This document shows positions 40,597-50,142 of a stretch of DNA of 64,000 nt, in pieces; position 1 is the first letter of the stretch; the number at the start of each line of letters is the position of its first letter. The position numbers and the translations under genes are program-made. The DNA lies in NCBI GenBank assembly GCA_964203235.1, contig CAXNLE010000003.1, positions 62,001-126,000 of the forward strand, written 5' to 3'. The stretch is from BACL27 sp964203235. Lineage in GTDB: Bacteria; Actinomycetota; Acidimicrobiia; Acidimicrobiales; Ilumatobacteraceae. The notes beneath the pieces were generated by a model. That model worked only from the letters and a program-made list of their open reading frames with translations, was not told where the DNA came from and ran no database searches.

Positions 40597-42516
40597 ATGG
40601 ACAAACGACCTCAACTCCTTTCATATATTCCATCTTTAGATGGGATTCGCGCGCTTTCGGTGCTGGCTGTAATCGTCTATCACGCGAACAAACTTTGGTT
40701 GCCCGGCGGGTTTCTCGGAGTCGAGGTTTTCTTTGTGATCAGCGGATATTTGATCACTCTTTTGTTACTTGCTGAATCTGAGCAAAGCGGTTCAATTAGT
40801 TTGGGGCAGTTTTGGATGCGTCGTTTCAGGCGGTTGCTACCCGCGCTTTGGGTGATGGTGGTCGGTGTCGTGGTATTCGCATCATTATTTCAACGCGAGA
40901 TGCTTGGCACTCTTCGTGGAGATGTAGTGGCAGCACTGTTATATGGTTTCAATTGGTTTCAAGTGTGGAACGGCACAAGTTACTTCACATCATTCGAGTT
41001 TGTGCCGTTGCGGCATTTATGGTCGCTCGCAGTTGAAGAACAGTTTTATCTTGTTTGGCCACTGGTGATGTTGCTGGTCGCCAGACTAGGCAGGCGAAAA
41101 TTGCCGAGCGTTGGTGTTTTGTTTTTTGGTATGTCTGTCGGCGTGGCAATTTATGTGGCGATGACTTATCGCTCGGGCACGATTTCGACAATTGACCAAA
41201 CTCCACAACAATTCATGTCGCTTTTCGGTCACTCCGTTTCAAGAATTGATTTTCTATTTCTCGGCACATTCACGCGCTCAGGCGGGTTGTTGCTCGGTGC
41301 TGCACTTGCAATTTGGTGGCGACCTTGGCTGTTGAAGCGATCACAAGCCGGTAGTGACGGAAGTTTGTTTGATCTTGTCGGTCTTGTCGGCCTTGGAGTA
41401 ATCGTTTTGGCGATGTTCAAATTTCATACAGTAATTGAAGGAACTGACGCAGGCACAGTTGGCTATGACTTTTTGTTTCGCGGTGGATTTTTCGCTGTAG
41501 ATCTCGCCAGTGTTGCGTTGATCGCTGCAGCAGTTCATCCGTCTTCGCTTATTATTTCGCGAAGTTTGGGTAACCCCATATTTGTGTGGCTGGGTCGCCG
41601 CTCATATGGGTTTTATTTATTTCATTGGCCAGTGTTTCAGTTCTATCGTCGGTTTGCTGGCAAAGGTTTAACGCCTTACGAGTTTGTGGTGCTGGTGTTA
41701 ATCGCTCTTGCGTTTACTGAACTTAGTTTTCGCTTGATCGAAACACCTGTGCGACAAGGTGCCATTTCGCAATGGTGGAAGAAATTTAGATCACCGAGCT
41801 ACGGTTCAGATGCCGATACGCGCCAGCGACAAATTTTATTGATCGCAGTTTTTTCGCTACTCCCAGTTTTTGGTGTGGTCAGTTTGGTCACCGCAAAAGT
41901 ACAAGTTGATGAAATCACGCAGAACCTTACTGATAATCAACAAAACGTAGTTGATTTACTTAACCCAGGCGCGTCTGCGGCGCCAGTTGTGGTCTCAGGC
42001 ACGACGATTGTCGGGCAAGCACCGGTAGCCCCAGGGTCTCTCGACGGTCAAGTAATTGACGTTTTAGCAATCGGCGACTCGGTGATGCTTGGTGCCGCAA
42101 ATGTGTTGACCGAGCGCGGCGTCACGGTTGATGCATTAAAGAGTCGTCCATTTCGTCAGGCACTTGAGATTGCCAACTATATGAAGTCGATCAATCGTCT
42201 TGGGTCTGTAGTGATCATTCACCTCGGCACGAACAACACGGTCGATGCACAAACGCTTGATGAAATAATGGTGCCACTCAAAGATGTTCCGTTGGTTTTA
42301 TTTGTCAATGTGCATGTGCCGGCCGAAGAGCGACAAAACAAAAACAACTTGTTACTCAGTGAGATGCCACTTAGATATGAAAATGTCAAGGTGTTCGACT
42401 GGAACGCGGTGGCAACTGCCCACCCCGAATATCTTTATAGCGATCAAACACACATTCGCATCGAAGGCCAAAAGGTCTATGCAGATTTAATGATGCAAGC
42501 AATTGGACGACCTTAA
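40597..42516 (+). CDS. Membrane acyltransferase (AT3) fused to SGNH domain, OatA-like
   Basis: 639 residues. The N-terminal acyltransferase-3 domain starts 'IPSLDGIRALSVLAVIVYHA' (catalytic-type His) and continues 'GGFLGVEVFFVISGYLITLLL' and 'FWMRRFRRLLPAL', with about ten transmembrane helices to residue ~440. A linker leads to an extracytoplasmic SGNH-like domain ('VLAIGDSVMLGAA', 'HLGTNNTV', 'SDQTHI') with the Ser/Asp-His catalytic elements. This architecture matches OatA-type enzymes that O-acetylate peptidoglycan or surface glycans by carrying acyl groups across the membrane. It has its own 80-base leader after sucD and precedes mdh by 23 bases. Confidence 0.88.
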   Translation: MDKRPQLLSYIPSLDGIRALSVLAVIVYHANKLWLPGGFLGVEVFFVISGYLITLLLLAESEQSGSISLGQFWMRRFRRLLPALWVMVVGVVVFASLFQREMLGTLRGDVVAALLYGFNWFQVWNGTSYFTSFEFVPLRHLWSLAVEEQFYLVWPLVMLLVARLGRRKLPSVGVLFFGMSVGVAIYVAMTYRSGTISTIDQTPQQFMSLFGHSVSRIDFLFLGTFTRSGGLLLGAALAIWWRPWLLKRSQAGSDGSLFDLVGLVGLGVIVLAMFKFHTVIEGTDAGTVGYDFLFRGGFFAVDLASVALIAAAVHPSSLIISRSLGNPIFVWLGRRSYGFYLFHWPVFQFYRRFAGKGLTPYEFVVLVLIALAFTELSFRLIETPVRQGAISQWWKKFRSPSYGSDADTRQRQILLIAVFSLLPVFGVVSLVTAKVQVDEITQNLTDNQQNVVDLLNPGASAAPVVVSGTTIVGQAPVAPGSLDGQVIDVLAIGDSVMLGAANVLTERGVTVDALKSRPFRQALEIANYMKSINRLGSVVIIHLGTNNTVDAQTLDEIMVPLKDVPLVLFVNVHVPAEERQNKNNLLLSEMPLRYENVKVFDWNAVATAHPEYLYSDQTHIRIEGQKVYADLMMQAIGRP

Positions 42517-42539
42517 CTTTTACCGTAGGCTTGGGCGCT

Positions 42540-43526
42540 ATGACTACACCAGTTCGAATCACAGTTACAGGCGCCGCTGGACAAATCGGATACGGAATTT
42601 TATTTCGCATCGCTTCTGGGCAGATGCTCGGGCCAGATACGCCAGTAATTTTGCAACTACTTGAAGTGACCCCAGCGCTCGGTGCGCTCAACGGTGTAAA
42701 AATGGAACTCGACGATTGTGCCTATTCGCCGTTGGTCGATGTGATCACAACTGATGACGCCAACATTGCTTTCGGCGACACAGATATTGCTTTATTGATT
42801 GGCGCAATGCCACGCAAAGACGGCATGGAGCGCGCAGATTTGTTGACGGCTAACGGCGGCATCTTCAAACCACAAGGTCTTGCAATTTCTAAAAACGCTA
42901 AAAAAAATGTCAAGGTATTAGTTGTTGGTAACCCAGCGAATACAAATTCTCTAATCGCGATGAGCAACGCTTCGGGCATTGATCCAAAACAATTCACAGC
43001 GATGACACGGCTAGATCACAATCGCGCCGTAGCCCAACTTGCACAACGACTTGGCAAGCCAGTTACTTCGGTTAAAAAAATGACTATCTGGGGCAATCAC
43101 TCGGCGTCGCAGTATCCAGATCTCTATAACTGTGAAGTTGATGGAAAGAACGCGGCAACTTTAGTGAACGACGACAATTGGTTGCGCGAAACTTTTATTC
43201 CGACTGTCGCCAAGCGTGGTGCGGCGATTATCAAGGCGCGTGGTTTGTCATCGGCTGCTTCGGCGGGCACTGCGGCAATGGATCATGTTCGTAACTGGGT
43301 TCAGGGCACACCAGCAGGTGATTGGGTCAGCATGAGCGTGCCGTCTGATGGCAGTTACGGTGTGCCAGCGGGTTTGATTTCGTCGTTTCCGTGCACATGC
43401 GCGAATGGTGAGTACAGCATCGTGCAGGGTTTGCCGATCAATGATTTCAGTCGCAAGATGATTGATGCGTCAGTTGCTGAGTTGATCGACGAGCGCGACG
43501 CGGTTCGCAGCCTCGGATTAATTTAA
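42540..43526 (+). CDS. mdh: Malate dehydrogenase
   Basis: NAD-dependent oxidation of malate to oxaloacetate in the TCA cycle. 328 residues. The Rossmann loop 'VTGAAGQIGYGILFRIASG', 'LLEVTPALGALNGVKMELDD', the coenzyme/substrate segment 'VVGNPANTN', 'MTRLDHNRA' with the catalytic Asp-Arg area and 'IWGNHSASQYPD' with the catalytic His all match the cytosolic-type MDH group. The ATG at 42540 gives the expected N-terminus. Confidence 0.95.
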   Translation: MTTPVRITVTGAAGQIGYGILFRIASGQMLGPDTPVILQLLEVTPALGALNGVKMELDDCAYSPLVDVITTDDANIAFGDTDIALLIGAMPRKDGMERADLLTANGGIFKPQGLAISKNAKKNVKVLVVGNPANTNSLIAMSNASGIDPKQFTAMTRLDHNRAVAQLAQRLGKPVTSVKKMTIWGNHSASQYPDLYNCEVDGKNAATLVNDDNWLRETFIPTVAKRGAAIIKARGLSSAASAGTAAMDHVRNWVQGTPAGDWVSMSVPSDGSYGVPAGLISSFPCTCANGEYSIVQGLPINDFSRKMIDASVAELIDERDAVRSLGLI

Positions 43527-43537
43527 TAATTTCGCTA

Positions 43538-43564
43538 AGCGCTTAAATTTCGGTGCGAAGCGCT
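43538..43564. terminator. Possible hairpin between convergent mdh and SCP2 genes
   Basis: AGCGCTT (43538-43544) and AAGCGCT (43558-43564) form a 7-base inverted repeat with a 13-base A/T-rich loop, followed by CAAATTTTG on the plus strand and AATTATTAAATT on the other. The two halves also form a 15-base direct repeat (xAAGCGCTxAAATTT). Could act in both directions; moderate to low confidence. Confidence 0.4.
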
Positions 43565-43580
43565 CAAATTTTGTCGCGAA

Positions 43581-43979
43581 TTAGAAGTTTGTGTTGGCGT
43601 TAACTGCCGAAAACACGACATCCAAGGCTAAAAATAACGGCTGAGTTGCAATCACTCGTTCGTGGTCGCCTTTAAACCGAATCTTGCCGCTGATGAATGC
43701 TTCTTGAGCATTGATCTTGCCAGTCGCAACACCAACGGCTGTTTGCCAATCTTGAGTGAACGCAATATCTGAAACTGTTGCTGGGCCGCTGGCAAAAGTT
43801 ATCTTGCCGTCGCGCGATTCAAGATGATAAGTCACATCTCCGCGAGGAGTGCCAGTAACAATTTGTGTCACCGACACAGAGTTGTCGCGCGCAACAGCGG
43901 TGATTTCGTTATTTAATTTGACACCTTCAGCAACCGCGTTAATCCACTCATTGCTGAGGTAATCAACGCGGGCTGACAT
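43581..43979 (-). CDS. SCP2 sterol-binding-like domain protein
   Basis: 132 residues forming one SCP-2-type domain. The pattern 'VTYHLESRDGKITFASGPA', 'DIAFTQDWQTAVGVATGKINAQEAFISGKIRFKGD' is typical of bacterial SCP2 proteins, with the final 'GKIRFKGD' strand. Such proteins bind lipids or acyl-CoA in a hydrophobic tunnel; the ligand is unknown. It converges with mdh and is 28 bases downstream of hppA on the same strand. Confidence 0.82.
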   Translation of the reverse strand: MSARVDYLSNEWINAVAEGVKLNNEITAVARDNSVSVTQIVTGTPRGDVTYHLESRDGKITFASGPATVSDIAFTQDWQTAVGVATGKINAQEAFISGKIRFKGDHERVIATQPLFLALDVVFSAVNANTNF

Positions 43980-44007
43980 TATTTGCCTTTGGAATAGTTG
44001 CCGCTAT

Positions 44008-46338
44008 TTAAGCAGCAACCAAACTGACTGACTTACGACGTGAGAACATGATTGCGATAACCAAAATCACCAGCGAAACACCGGCGATGCTCAAACGCAT
44101 TGCGTCGTTGTCTTGATATTTGATAATCGCTGGCAATGTTAAAAGAGCAACCAAGTTCATTACTTTGATCAGCGGATTAAGTGCCGGACCGGCAGTGTCT
44201 TTAAACGGGTCGCCAACGGTGTCACCAATGACAGCAGCTTTGTGTGCATCTGAACCTTTGCCACCATGGTGTCCGTCTTCGATGTACTTCTTGGCGTTAT
44301 CCCATGCGCCACCGGCGTTGCTGAGGTAGTTAGCCATCAATTGACCGGTCAAGATCACACCAGCCAAGAACGCACCAAGTGCTGCATAGCCGATACCAAA
44401 ACCAACAATCACTGGTGTCAGAACTGCTAGCAATGCTGGCGTTGTGAGTTCACGCAATGATGCTGCGGTGCAGATGTCGATAACTGGGCCGTAGTCAGGT
44501 TGCTTTGTGCCGGCCATAATTTTGCCGTCTTTGAACTGGCTGCGAACTTCTTGCACAACCACGCCTGCTGTTCGACCAACCGCGCGAATCGCGAGTGCTG
44601 AGAACATAAACGCAATTGATCCACCAATTAGAAGACCAATAAATGTTTTTACGTCTGACACGTTGATCTGTGTTTCAACCGCCGTGAATATAGCTTTACC
44701 TTCAAGCGGCAAACCAGTTACTTCGTCTTTGAGACCAAGTTCGCTGGCAATTGTTTCGATGTATGAAGCGAACAACGCAACAGCAGCAATAACTGCCGAG
44801 CCAATTGCAAAGCCCTTAGTTACTGCTTTCGTTGTGTTACCAACTGCATCGAGGCTGACAAGAATTTTGCCAGTCTCACCATGCAACTCGCCAGCCATTT
44901 CGGCGATGCCAGCAGCGTTATCTGAAACCGGACCGAATGTATCTTCAGAGACGATTACGCCGGTTGTTGCGAGCATTCCCATGCCGCAAAGTGCAACGAG
45001 GTAAAGCGAGAACTGAATGTTTCCGCCACCCATCCAGATTGTTGTACCAAGCGCAATCGCGATGCACAAAATTGCGTAAACAGATGACTCAAGACCAGAT
45101 GCTGTTCCTGAAAGAACAACCGTCGCTGGGCCTGTCTCGGTGCTCTCGGCGATTTCTTGCACTGGGCCATATTCGGTGCCAGTGAAATATTCAGTGAGAC
45201 GACTCAAAACTTGAGCAAGCACCAAACCGACAAGTACGGCACCAAAAACGCGCCAACCAGTATTTGCAAAACCAGTCTTCTCGAGTTTGTCGTTGCCGAC
45301 ATAATAAGTTGCCAACAAATACGTACCGATAACTGTGATGATGCCAGCAGTTAAAAAGCCGCGGTTGATTGGCTTAAGCGCATTCGTCTCGCCGTCGCGT
45401 GCGCGAACTGCAAACACACCAGCGATAGACGCAATCACACCAATTGCGCGAGCCGCAAGTGGAAAGACCAAACCGAGTGCAGGGTTCAAACCAATTGAGT
45501 TGAACGCAGCAACACCAAGAATGATCGAGGCAACAAGTGTTACTTCGTAACTCTCGAACAAGTCAGCAGCCATACCTGCACAGTCACCAACGTTGTCACC
45601 AACATTGTCGGCAATTGTTGCCGGGTTGCGTGGGTCGTCTTCTGGGATTCCTGCTTCAACTTTGCCAACCAAGTCTGCGCCGACATCGGCTGCCTTTGTG
45701 AAAATTCCTCCACCGACTCGCAAGAACAATGCGAGCAGTGAACCACCGAATCCGAAACCAATCAACATTGCTGACGATGTGTTTTGAAATAGCGCGATGA
45801 TTATCGTTGCGCCGAGCAAACCAAGACCAACTGTGAACATTCCGGCAACGCCACCTGTGCGAAACGCAATTTGCAACGCTTGCTTCATCGAGCCACGTTT
45901 AGCCGCTGCAGCAGTTCGAACGTTGCCGCGTGTCGCGAGCGTCATACCGATGTAACCGGTTAATCCTGAAGCAACGCAACCCAGTACGAACGCAATTGTT
46001 CGATACAGACCAGATTGCACAAATGTCAGCGCCGAATCGCCACCTGGCTTGTCAATTGCGACTGAAGTTAAAAACACAACTGCACCAACTGGCACAAGAA
46101 TCATGCCGATTGTGCGAAACTGCCGTTTTAAATATGCCCACGCACCCACTTGAATCGCCACCGCGATTTCTTTCATTTTGTCGGTGCCTTCATCCTCTTG
46201 AAGAACTTTGATCATCAAATACCAGCCGACCAAAAGTGCCAGTACAGCAGATGCCCCTGAGAGTCCAAGGATCAACCATTCGCCACCTTTAAGTGTGAAT
46301 TGTTGCCATCCGCCTTCAGTTGCAAAAAGTGCGCTCAC
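44008..46338 (-). CDS. hppA: Membrane-bound proton-translocating pyrophosphatase
   Basis: Couples hydrolysis of pyrophosphate to H+ export, conserving energy from biosynthesis. 776 residues, about 16 transmembrane helices. The catalytic segments are intact: 'DVGADLVGKVEAGIPEDDPR', 'NPATIADNVGDNVGDCAGM' and the C-terminal 'DTVGDPFKDTAGPALN'. 'GNTTKA' carries Lys at the position that distinguishes K+-independent H+-PPases (K+-dependent forms read GNTTAA). I chose the GTG at 46338, which has GGAG 9 bases upstream; the frame is open to 46587, but that extension lacks homology. Divergent from sdhC. Confidence 0.95.
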   Translation of the reverse strand: MSALFATEGGWQQFTLKGGEWLILGLSGASAVLALLVGWYLMIKVLQEDEGTDKMKEIAVAIQVGAWAYLKRQFRTIGMILVPVGAVVFLTSVAIDKPGGDSALTFVQSGLYRTIAFVLGCVASGLTGYIGMTLATRGNVRTAAAAKRGSMKQALQIAFRTGGVAGMFTVGLGLLGATIIIALFQNTSSAMLIGFGFGGSLLALFLRVGGGIFTKAADVGADLVGKVEAGIPEDDPRNPATIADNVGDNVGDCAGMAADLFESYEVTLVASIILGVAAFNSIGLNPALGLVFPLAARAIGVIASIAGVFAVRARDGETNALKPINRGFLTAGIITVIGTYLLATYYVGNDKLEKTGFANTGWRVFGAVLVGLVLAQVLSRLTEYFTGTEYGPVQEIAESTETGPATVVLSGTASGLESSVYAILCIAIALGTTIWMGGGNIQFSLYLVALCGMGMLATTGVIVSEDTFGPVSDNAAGIAEMAGELHGETGKILVSLDAVGNTTKAVTKGFAIGSAVIAAVALFASYIETIASELGLKDEVTGLPLEGKAIFTAVETQINVSDVKTFIGLLIGGSIAFMFSALAIRAVGRTAGVVVQEVRSQFKDGKIMAGTKQPDYGPVIDICTAASLRELTTPALLAVLTPVIVGFGIGYAALGAFLAGVILTGQLMANYLSNAGGAWDNAKKYIEDGHHGGKGSDAHKAAVIGDTVGDPFKDTAGPALNPLIKVMNLVALLTLPAIIKYQDNDAMRLSIAGVSLVILVIAIMFSRRKSVSLVAA

Positions 46339-46616
46339 GTGTAATTTCTCCGTTTTCTGATGGGGTTCGCCAGCATGGCTACCCGTGTTATGTGTCTCGG
46401 AAAGTATAAAGAATTTGGGGCTACTAATGCCAATAAGCGACGAATAATTGGCTATTTTTATGGCGCTTTTGTAACGCTTGCTAGCCGTTTTGCTAGCCGA
46501 TTTAGCACGAGACCTAAAACTTGAGTTTTTAAGGGATGAGACACGGTTCACGCTGTATGTGTCGCCAAGAATGTCGCCTAGCAACAAGCTGACTACTAAC
46601 GTACTCTGACGGGACT
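46339..46616. other. Divergent promoter region of hppA and sdhCAB
   Basis: About 280 bases with no gene. It contains a short direct repeat (TTGCTAGCCG at about 46479 and 46490) and A/T-rich stretches. I could not place promoter boxes with confidence, but both flanking energy operons must be transcribed outward from here. Confidence 0.45.
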
Positions 46617-47408
46617 ATGGCGAAAACACAGCAGGCATTAGCACGGGCGGGCAAATCAATTGCACCGCGGCAACCAGTAACTGGCACGGCGTTGTCAGTA
46701 CGCAAAAAGCGGTCGTTCATCGCCGACATTTACTCAACTGCAGTTGGCAAAAAATATGCCATGGCAATTTCGGGCATTGCATTGATGGGTTTTGTTTTGT
46801 TTCATATGATCGGCAATTTAAAGATGTATCTCGGTGCCGCTGAACTCGATCACTACGCCGAATTTTTGAAAGAGTTGCTTTATCCGCTTGCGCCAAAAGG
46901 TGCGGTGTTATGGATTCTTCGCGGCGGCTTGTTGGCGATGCTCGCGTTGCATCTTCATGCTGCGTGGTCGTTGACAATTTTAAATCATCAGGCGCGACCA
47001 GTTAAATATCAATCACCGCGCGATTATGAAGTTGCAAACTTTGCGAGTCGCACAATGCGTTACAGCGGCATGATCGTTCTAAGTTTTTTAATTTGGCATT
47101 TACTAGATTTCACATTTGGTGTTGTCAACACTGTTGGCACTGAAGGCACCTTCGTAAAAGCCGAAGTTTATGCAAATATTGTGCGCAGTCTCGATCGATG
47201 GCCAGTCGCTGCGTTTTATATTTTGGCGAATTTGTTGCTCGGCATTCATTTGCGACATGGTGCGTGGAGTATCTTTCAATCGCTCGGATGGAACAATCCG
47301 CGATTCAATTCTTGGCGTTGGTCGTTTGCGACTGTGTTCGCACTAGTTGTTGTGATTGGCAATATTTCATTCCCGATTGCGGTGCTCGCGGGCATCGTAA
47401 AACTGTAA
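46617..47408 (+). CDS. sdhC: Succinate dehydrogenase cytochrome b558 subunit (type B)
   Basis: The membrane anchor binding heme and quinone. 263 residues: a soluble N-terminus of ~45 residues, then five transmembrane helices. Candidate heme-ligand histidines are in 'LFHMIGNLKMY', 'LALHLHAAWS', 'WHLLDF' and 'GIHLRHGAWS'. A single five-helix subunit characterises type B complexes, which need no SdhD, and indeed no sdhD is present between this gene and sdhA (10 bases apart). Confidence 0.92.
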   Translation: MAKTQQALARAGKSIAPRQPVTGTALSVRKKRSFIADIYSTAVGKKYAMAISGIALMGFVLFHMIGNLKMYLGAAELDHYAEFLKELLYPLAPKGAVLWILRGGLLAMLALHLHAAWSLTILNHQARPVKYQSPRDYEVANFASRTMRYSGMIVLSFLIWHLLDFTFGVVNTVGTEGTFVKAEVYANIVRSLDRWPVAAFYILANLLLGIHLRHGAWSIFQSLGWNNPRFNSWRWSFATVFALVVVIGNISFPIAVLAGIVKL

Positions 47409-47418
47409 AGGTTAAATA

Positions 47419-49341
47419 ATGAACACGCTTTTGAATGCCAAGATTCCGGGTGGTGCATTGCACGAAAAGTGGGATAACTATAAGGCAGACGCCAAACTTG
47501 TTAACCCGAACAACAAGCGCAAGTTTAAAGTAATTGTCGTTGGTACCGGTCTTGCTGGGGCATCGGCTGCGGCAACCTTGGCTGAACTTGGCTATCAAGT
47601 TGATGCGTTCACATTTCATGACTCTGCTCGTCGAGCACACTCAATTGCCGCTCAAGGCGGAATCAACGCTGCGAAAAATTATCAAGGCGACGGCGACAGT
47701 ATCAATCGTTTATTCGTCGACACAATCAAGGGTGGAGACTTTCGCAGCCGTGAAGGCAATGTGCATCGCTTGGCTCAAGTGTCTGTTGACATCATTGATC
47801 AGATGGTCGCACAAGGTGTTCCGTTTGCACGCGAATACGGTGGCACACTCGACAATCGAAGTTTCGGTGGCGCGCAAGTAAGTCGAACCTTTTATGCGCG
47901 TGGACAAACCGGCCAGCAGTTGTTGCTCGGTGCTTATCAACAGTTGTCGCGTCAAGTCGGTCTAGGTGGCGTTCGTCTTTTCAATAGAACTGAACTTGTA
48001 GATGTTGTCGTCGTTGACGGACGCTGCTCAGGAATCGTCGTGCGTGACTTGCTAACTGGCGAAATCACTTCGCATGCGGCGCATGCAGTTGTCATGGCAA
48101 CTGGTGGCTACGGCAATGTGTTTTATCTTTCAACAAATGCGATGAATTGCAATGTCACCGCTTCGTGGCGCGCGCATCGACGCGGTGCGATGTTCGCGAA
48201 CCCTTGTTACACGCAAATTCACCCAACATGCATTCCGCAAAGTGATGAGTCGCAATCAAAGTTGACATTGATGAGCGAATCATTGCGTAATGACGGACGA
48301 ATTTGGGTGCCGAAAAATGCCGACGATGCGCGACCTGCAGACCAGATACCCGAGAGCGAGCGCGATTATTACCTCGAGCGTTTGTATCCGAGTTACGGCA
48401 ACTTGGCGCCACGTGATATTTCATCGCGCGCGGCAAAGCGTCTCGTAGACAAAGGCCACGGTGTTGGTCCTCTTAAGAACGGTGTGAATCTAGATTTCTC
48501 GGCAGCGATTGAACGCCTCGGCCTTGATGTTGTGCAAGAGCGTTACGGAAACTTGTTTCAGATGTACGAGCGCATTGCGGGTGAAGACCCATACTCGACG
48601 CCGATGCGAATTTATCCAGCGACTCACTACACGATGGGTGGGTTGTGGGTTGACTATGAACTTGCAACGACGATTCCTGGTTTGTATGCAGCCGGCGAAG
48701 CGAACTTCTCTGACCATGGTGCGAACCGTCTTGGTGCTAGCGCGTTGATGCAAGGTCTCGCCGATGGATACTTTGTACTTCCGTACACAATTAGCAATGA
48801 ACTTGCGCCGATGCTCAACAAGCCGATTCCGACAACCGATCATCCGGCGTTTGTGCAAGCAGAAACTGAAGCGCGCGATCGTTTTAATGGTTATCTAAAT
48901 GTTGGCGGTACGCGCTCACCAGATTGGTTTCATCGCGAACTCGGCAGGATCATTTGGGACTATTGCGGAATGGAGCGTACGCAACAGGGTCTTGAGAAAG
49001 CATTGTCAGAGTTGCCAGCCCTATATAGCGAATTCAAAAAAGATTTGCGAGTCACTGGCAATGGCGAAAGCGTTAACCAAACTCTTGAAAAAGCCGGGCG
49101 AGTCGATGACTTCTTTCAGCTCGGAATGTTGATGTGTCGAGATGCTCTCGACCGCGAAGAAAGTTGTGGTGCACATTTTCGTAGCGAGTACCAAACTGCT
49201 GAGGGCGAGGCATTGCGCGACGACAAGAATTACTGCCATGTTTCTGCATACGACTGGACAGGCGACCCGATGGCGGCTGCCTTGAATAAAGAAAAACTCG
49301 AGTTTGAAACGGCGCATCTTGCAACTCGGAGTTACAAGTGA
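47419..49341 (+). CDS. sdhA: Succinate dehydrogenase flavoprotein subunit
   Basis: Oxidises succinate to fumarate at a covalently bound FAD. 640 residues. 'VIVVGTGLAGASAAATLAELG' is the FAD-binding loop, and 'RRAHSIAAQGGINAAKNY' contains the flavin-attachment His. 'HPTCIPQS', 'YPATHYTMGGLWVDYE' and 'GEANFSDHGANRLGASALMQ' are active-site segments. The sequence style matches the SdhA of type B/Bacteroidetes-actinobacterial complexes. The TGA overlaps the sdhB GTG (GTGA). Confidence 0.96.
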   Translation: MNTLLNAKIPGGALHEKWDNYKADAKLVNPNNKRKFKVIVVGTGLAGASAAATLAELGYQVDAFTFHDSARRAHSIAAQGGINAAKNYQGDGDSINRLFVDTIKGGDFRSREGNVHRLAQVSVDIIDQMVAQGVPFAREYGGTLDNRSFGGAQVSRTFYARGQTGQQLLLGAYQQLSRQVGLGGVRLFNRTELVDVVVVDGRCSGIVVRDLLTGEITSHAAHAVVMATGGYGNVFYLSTNAMNCNVTASWRAHRRGAMFANPCYTQIHPTCIPQSDESQSKLTLMSESLRNDGRIWVPKNADDARPADQIPESERDYYLERLYPSYGNLAPRDISSRAAKRLVDKGHGVGPLKNGVNLDFSAAIERLGLDVVQERYGNLFQMYERIAGEDPYSTPMRIYPATHYTMGGLWVDYELATTIPGLYAAGEANFSDHGANRLGASALMQGLADGYFVLPYTISNELAPMLNKPIPTTDHPAFVQAETEARDRFNGYLNVGGTRSPDWFHRELGRIIWDYCGMERTQQGLEKALSELPALYSEFKKDLRVTGNGESVNQTLEKAGRVDDFFQLGMLMCRDALDREESCGAHFRSEYQTAEGEALRDDKNYCHVSAYDWTGDPMAAALNKEKLEFETAHLATRSYK

Positions 49342-50111
49342 AGCATTTAACCAATTTGAAACTCAAAGTTTGGCGTCAAGATGGCCCTGATACGGCCGGC
49401 AAATTTGAAACGCACGTCGTTGAGAGCGTCAGCGATGAAGCATCGTTTCTTGAAATGCTCGATCAACTGAACGAGCGACTAATTGGCGAAAATAAAGATG
49501 CGATCGTGTTTGACCACGACTGTCGCGAAGGAATCTGTGGAACCTGTTCGCTAATGATCAATGGTCGAGCACATGGTCCGCAACGAGCAACGACGACTTG
49601 CCAGTTGCATATGCGCACATTTTCAAGTGGCGATGAAATCGTGATCGAGCCTTGGCGCGCCGCTGCGTTTCCGATTATTAAAGACTTGATGGTTGATCGT
49701 GCCTCGTTTGACCGCATTGTCGAATCTGGTGGTTTTATAACTGCGCCTACGGGTGGTGCGCCAGACGCAAACTTGACTCCAGTGCCAAAACCTGTAGCCG
49801 ATTCGGCAATGGATTCTGCTGCGTGTATCGGTTGCGGTGCGTGTGTTGCTGCCTGCCCGAATGGTGCAGCCAATTTGTTTACGGGCGCCAAGATTTCACA
49901 CCTAAATGTTTTGCCGCAGGGTCAAGCCGAACGGTACAAGCGAGTAGAAGCAATGGTCAACACAATGGATGATCAATTCGGCTCGTGCACAAATCACGGC
50001 GAATGTTCTGCTGCGTGTCCGAAAGAAATTTCACTCGATGTGATTGCGCTGATGAACTCAGATTTTAGAAAATCAAAATCAAAGAATCGCAAGCAACTCA
50101 GCCGCGGCTAA
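49338..50111 (+). CDS. sdhB: Succinate dehydrogenase iron-sulfur subunit
   Basis: Passes electrons from FAD to quinone through three clusters. The plant-type ferredoxin domain has 'CREGICGTCSLMING' and a fourth Cys in 'TTTCQL' ([2Fe-2S]). The C-terminal domain has 'CIGCGACVAACPNG' and 'CTNHGECSAACPKE', which supply the [4Fe-4S] and [3Fe-4S] ligands. 257 residues, GTG start overlapping sdhA. The last codons form part of a large palindrome that extends past the stop. Confidence 0.95.
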   Translation: MKHLTNLKLKVWRQDGPDTAGKFETHVVESVSDEASFLEMLDQLNERLIGENKDAIVFDHDCREGICGTCSLMINGRAHGPQRATTTCQLHMRTFSSGDEIVIEPWRAAAFPIIKDLMVDRASFDRIVESGGFITAPTGGAPDANLTPVPKPVADSAMDSAACIGCGACVAACPNGAANLFTGAKISHLNVLPQGQAERYKRVEAMVNTMDDQFGSCTNHGECSAACPKEISLDVIALMNSDFRKSKSKNRKQLSRG

Positions 50112-50124
50112 GTTACTTGCGATT
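50085..50124 (+). terminator. 40-base imperfect palindrome spanning the sdhB stop
   Basis: Arms AATCGCAAG / CTTGCGATT, then AACT / AGTT, then AGCCG / CGGCT, separated by single C-A mismatches, form a long stem with almost no loop. TTCTATAT follows. It overlaps the last eight sdhB codons and the TAA at 50109-50111. Probably a terminator or an mRNA 3'-end stabiliser for sdhCAB. Confidence 0.6.
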
Positions 50125-50142
50125 TCTATATAGGGGATAATA

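Noticed and set aside
46339..46587. Longer N-terminus for the pyrophosphatase
   Set aside because: The extension is basic and non-homologous; the GTG at 46338 has a good ribosome-binding site and the expected N-terminus.
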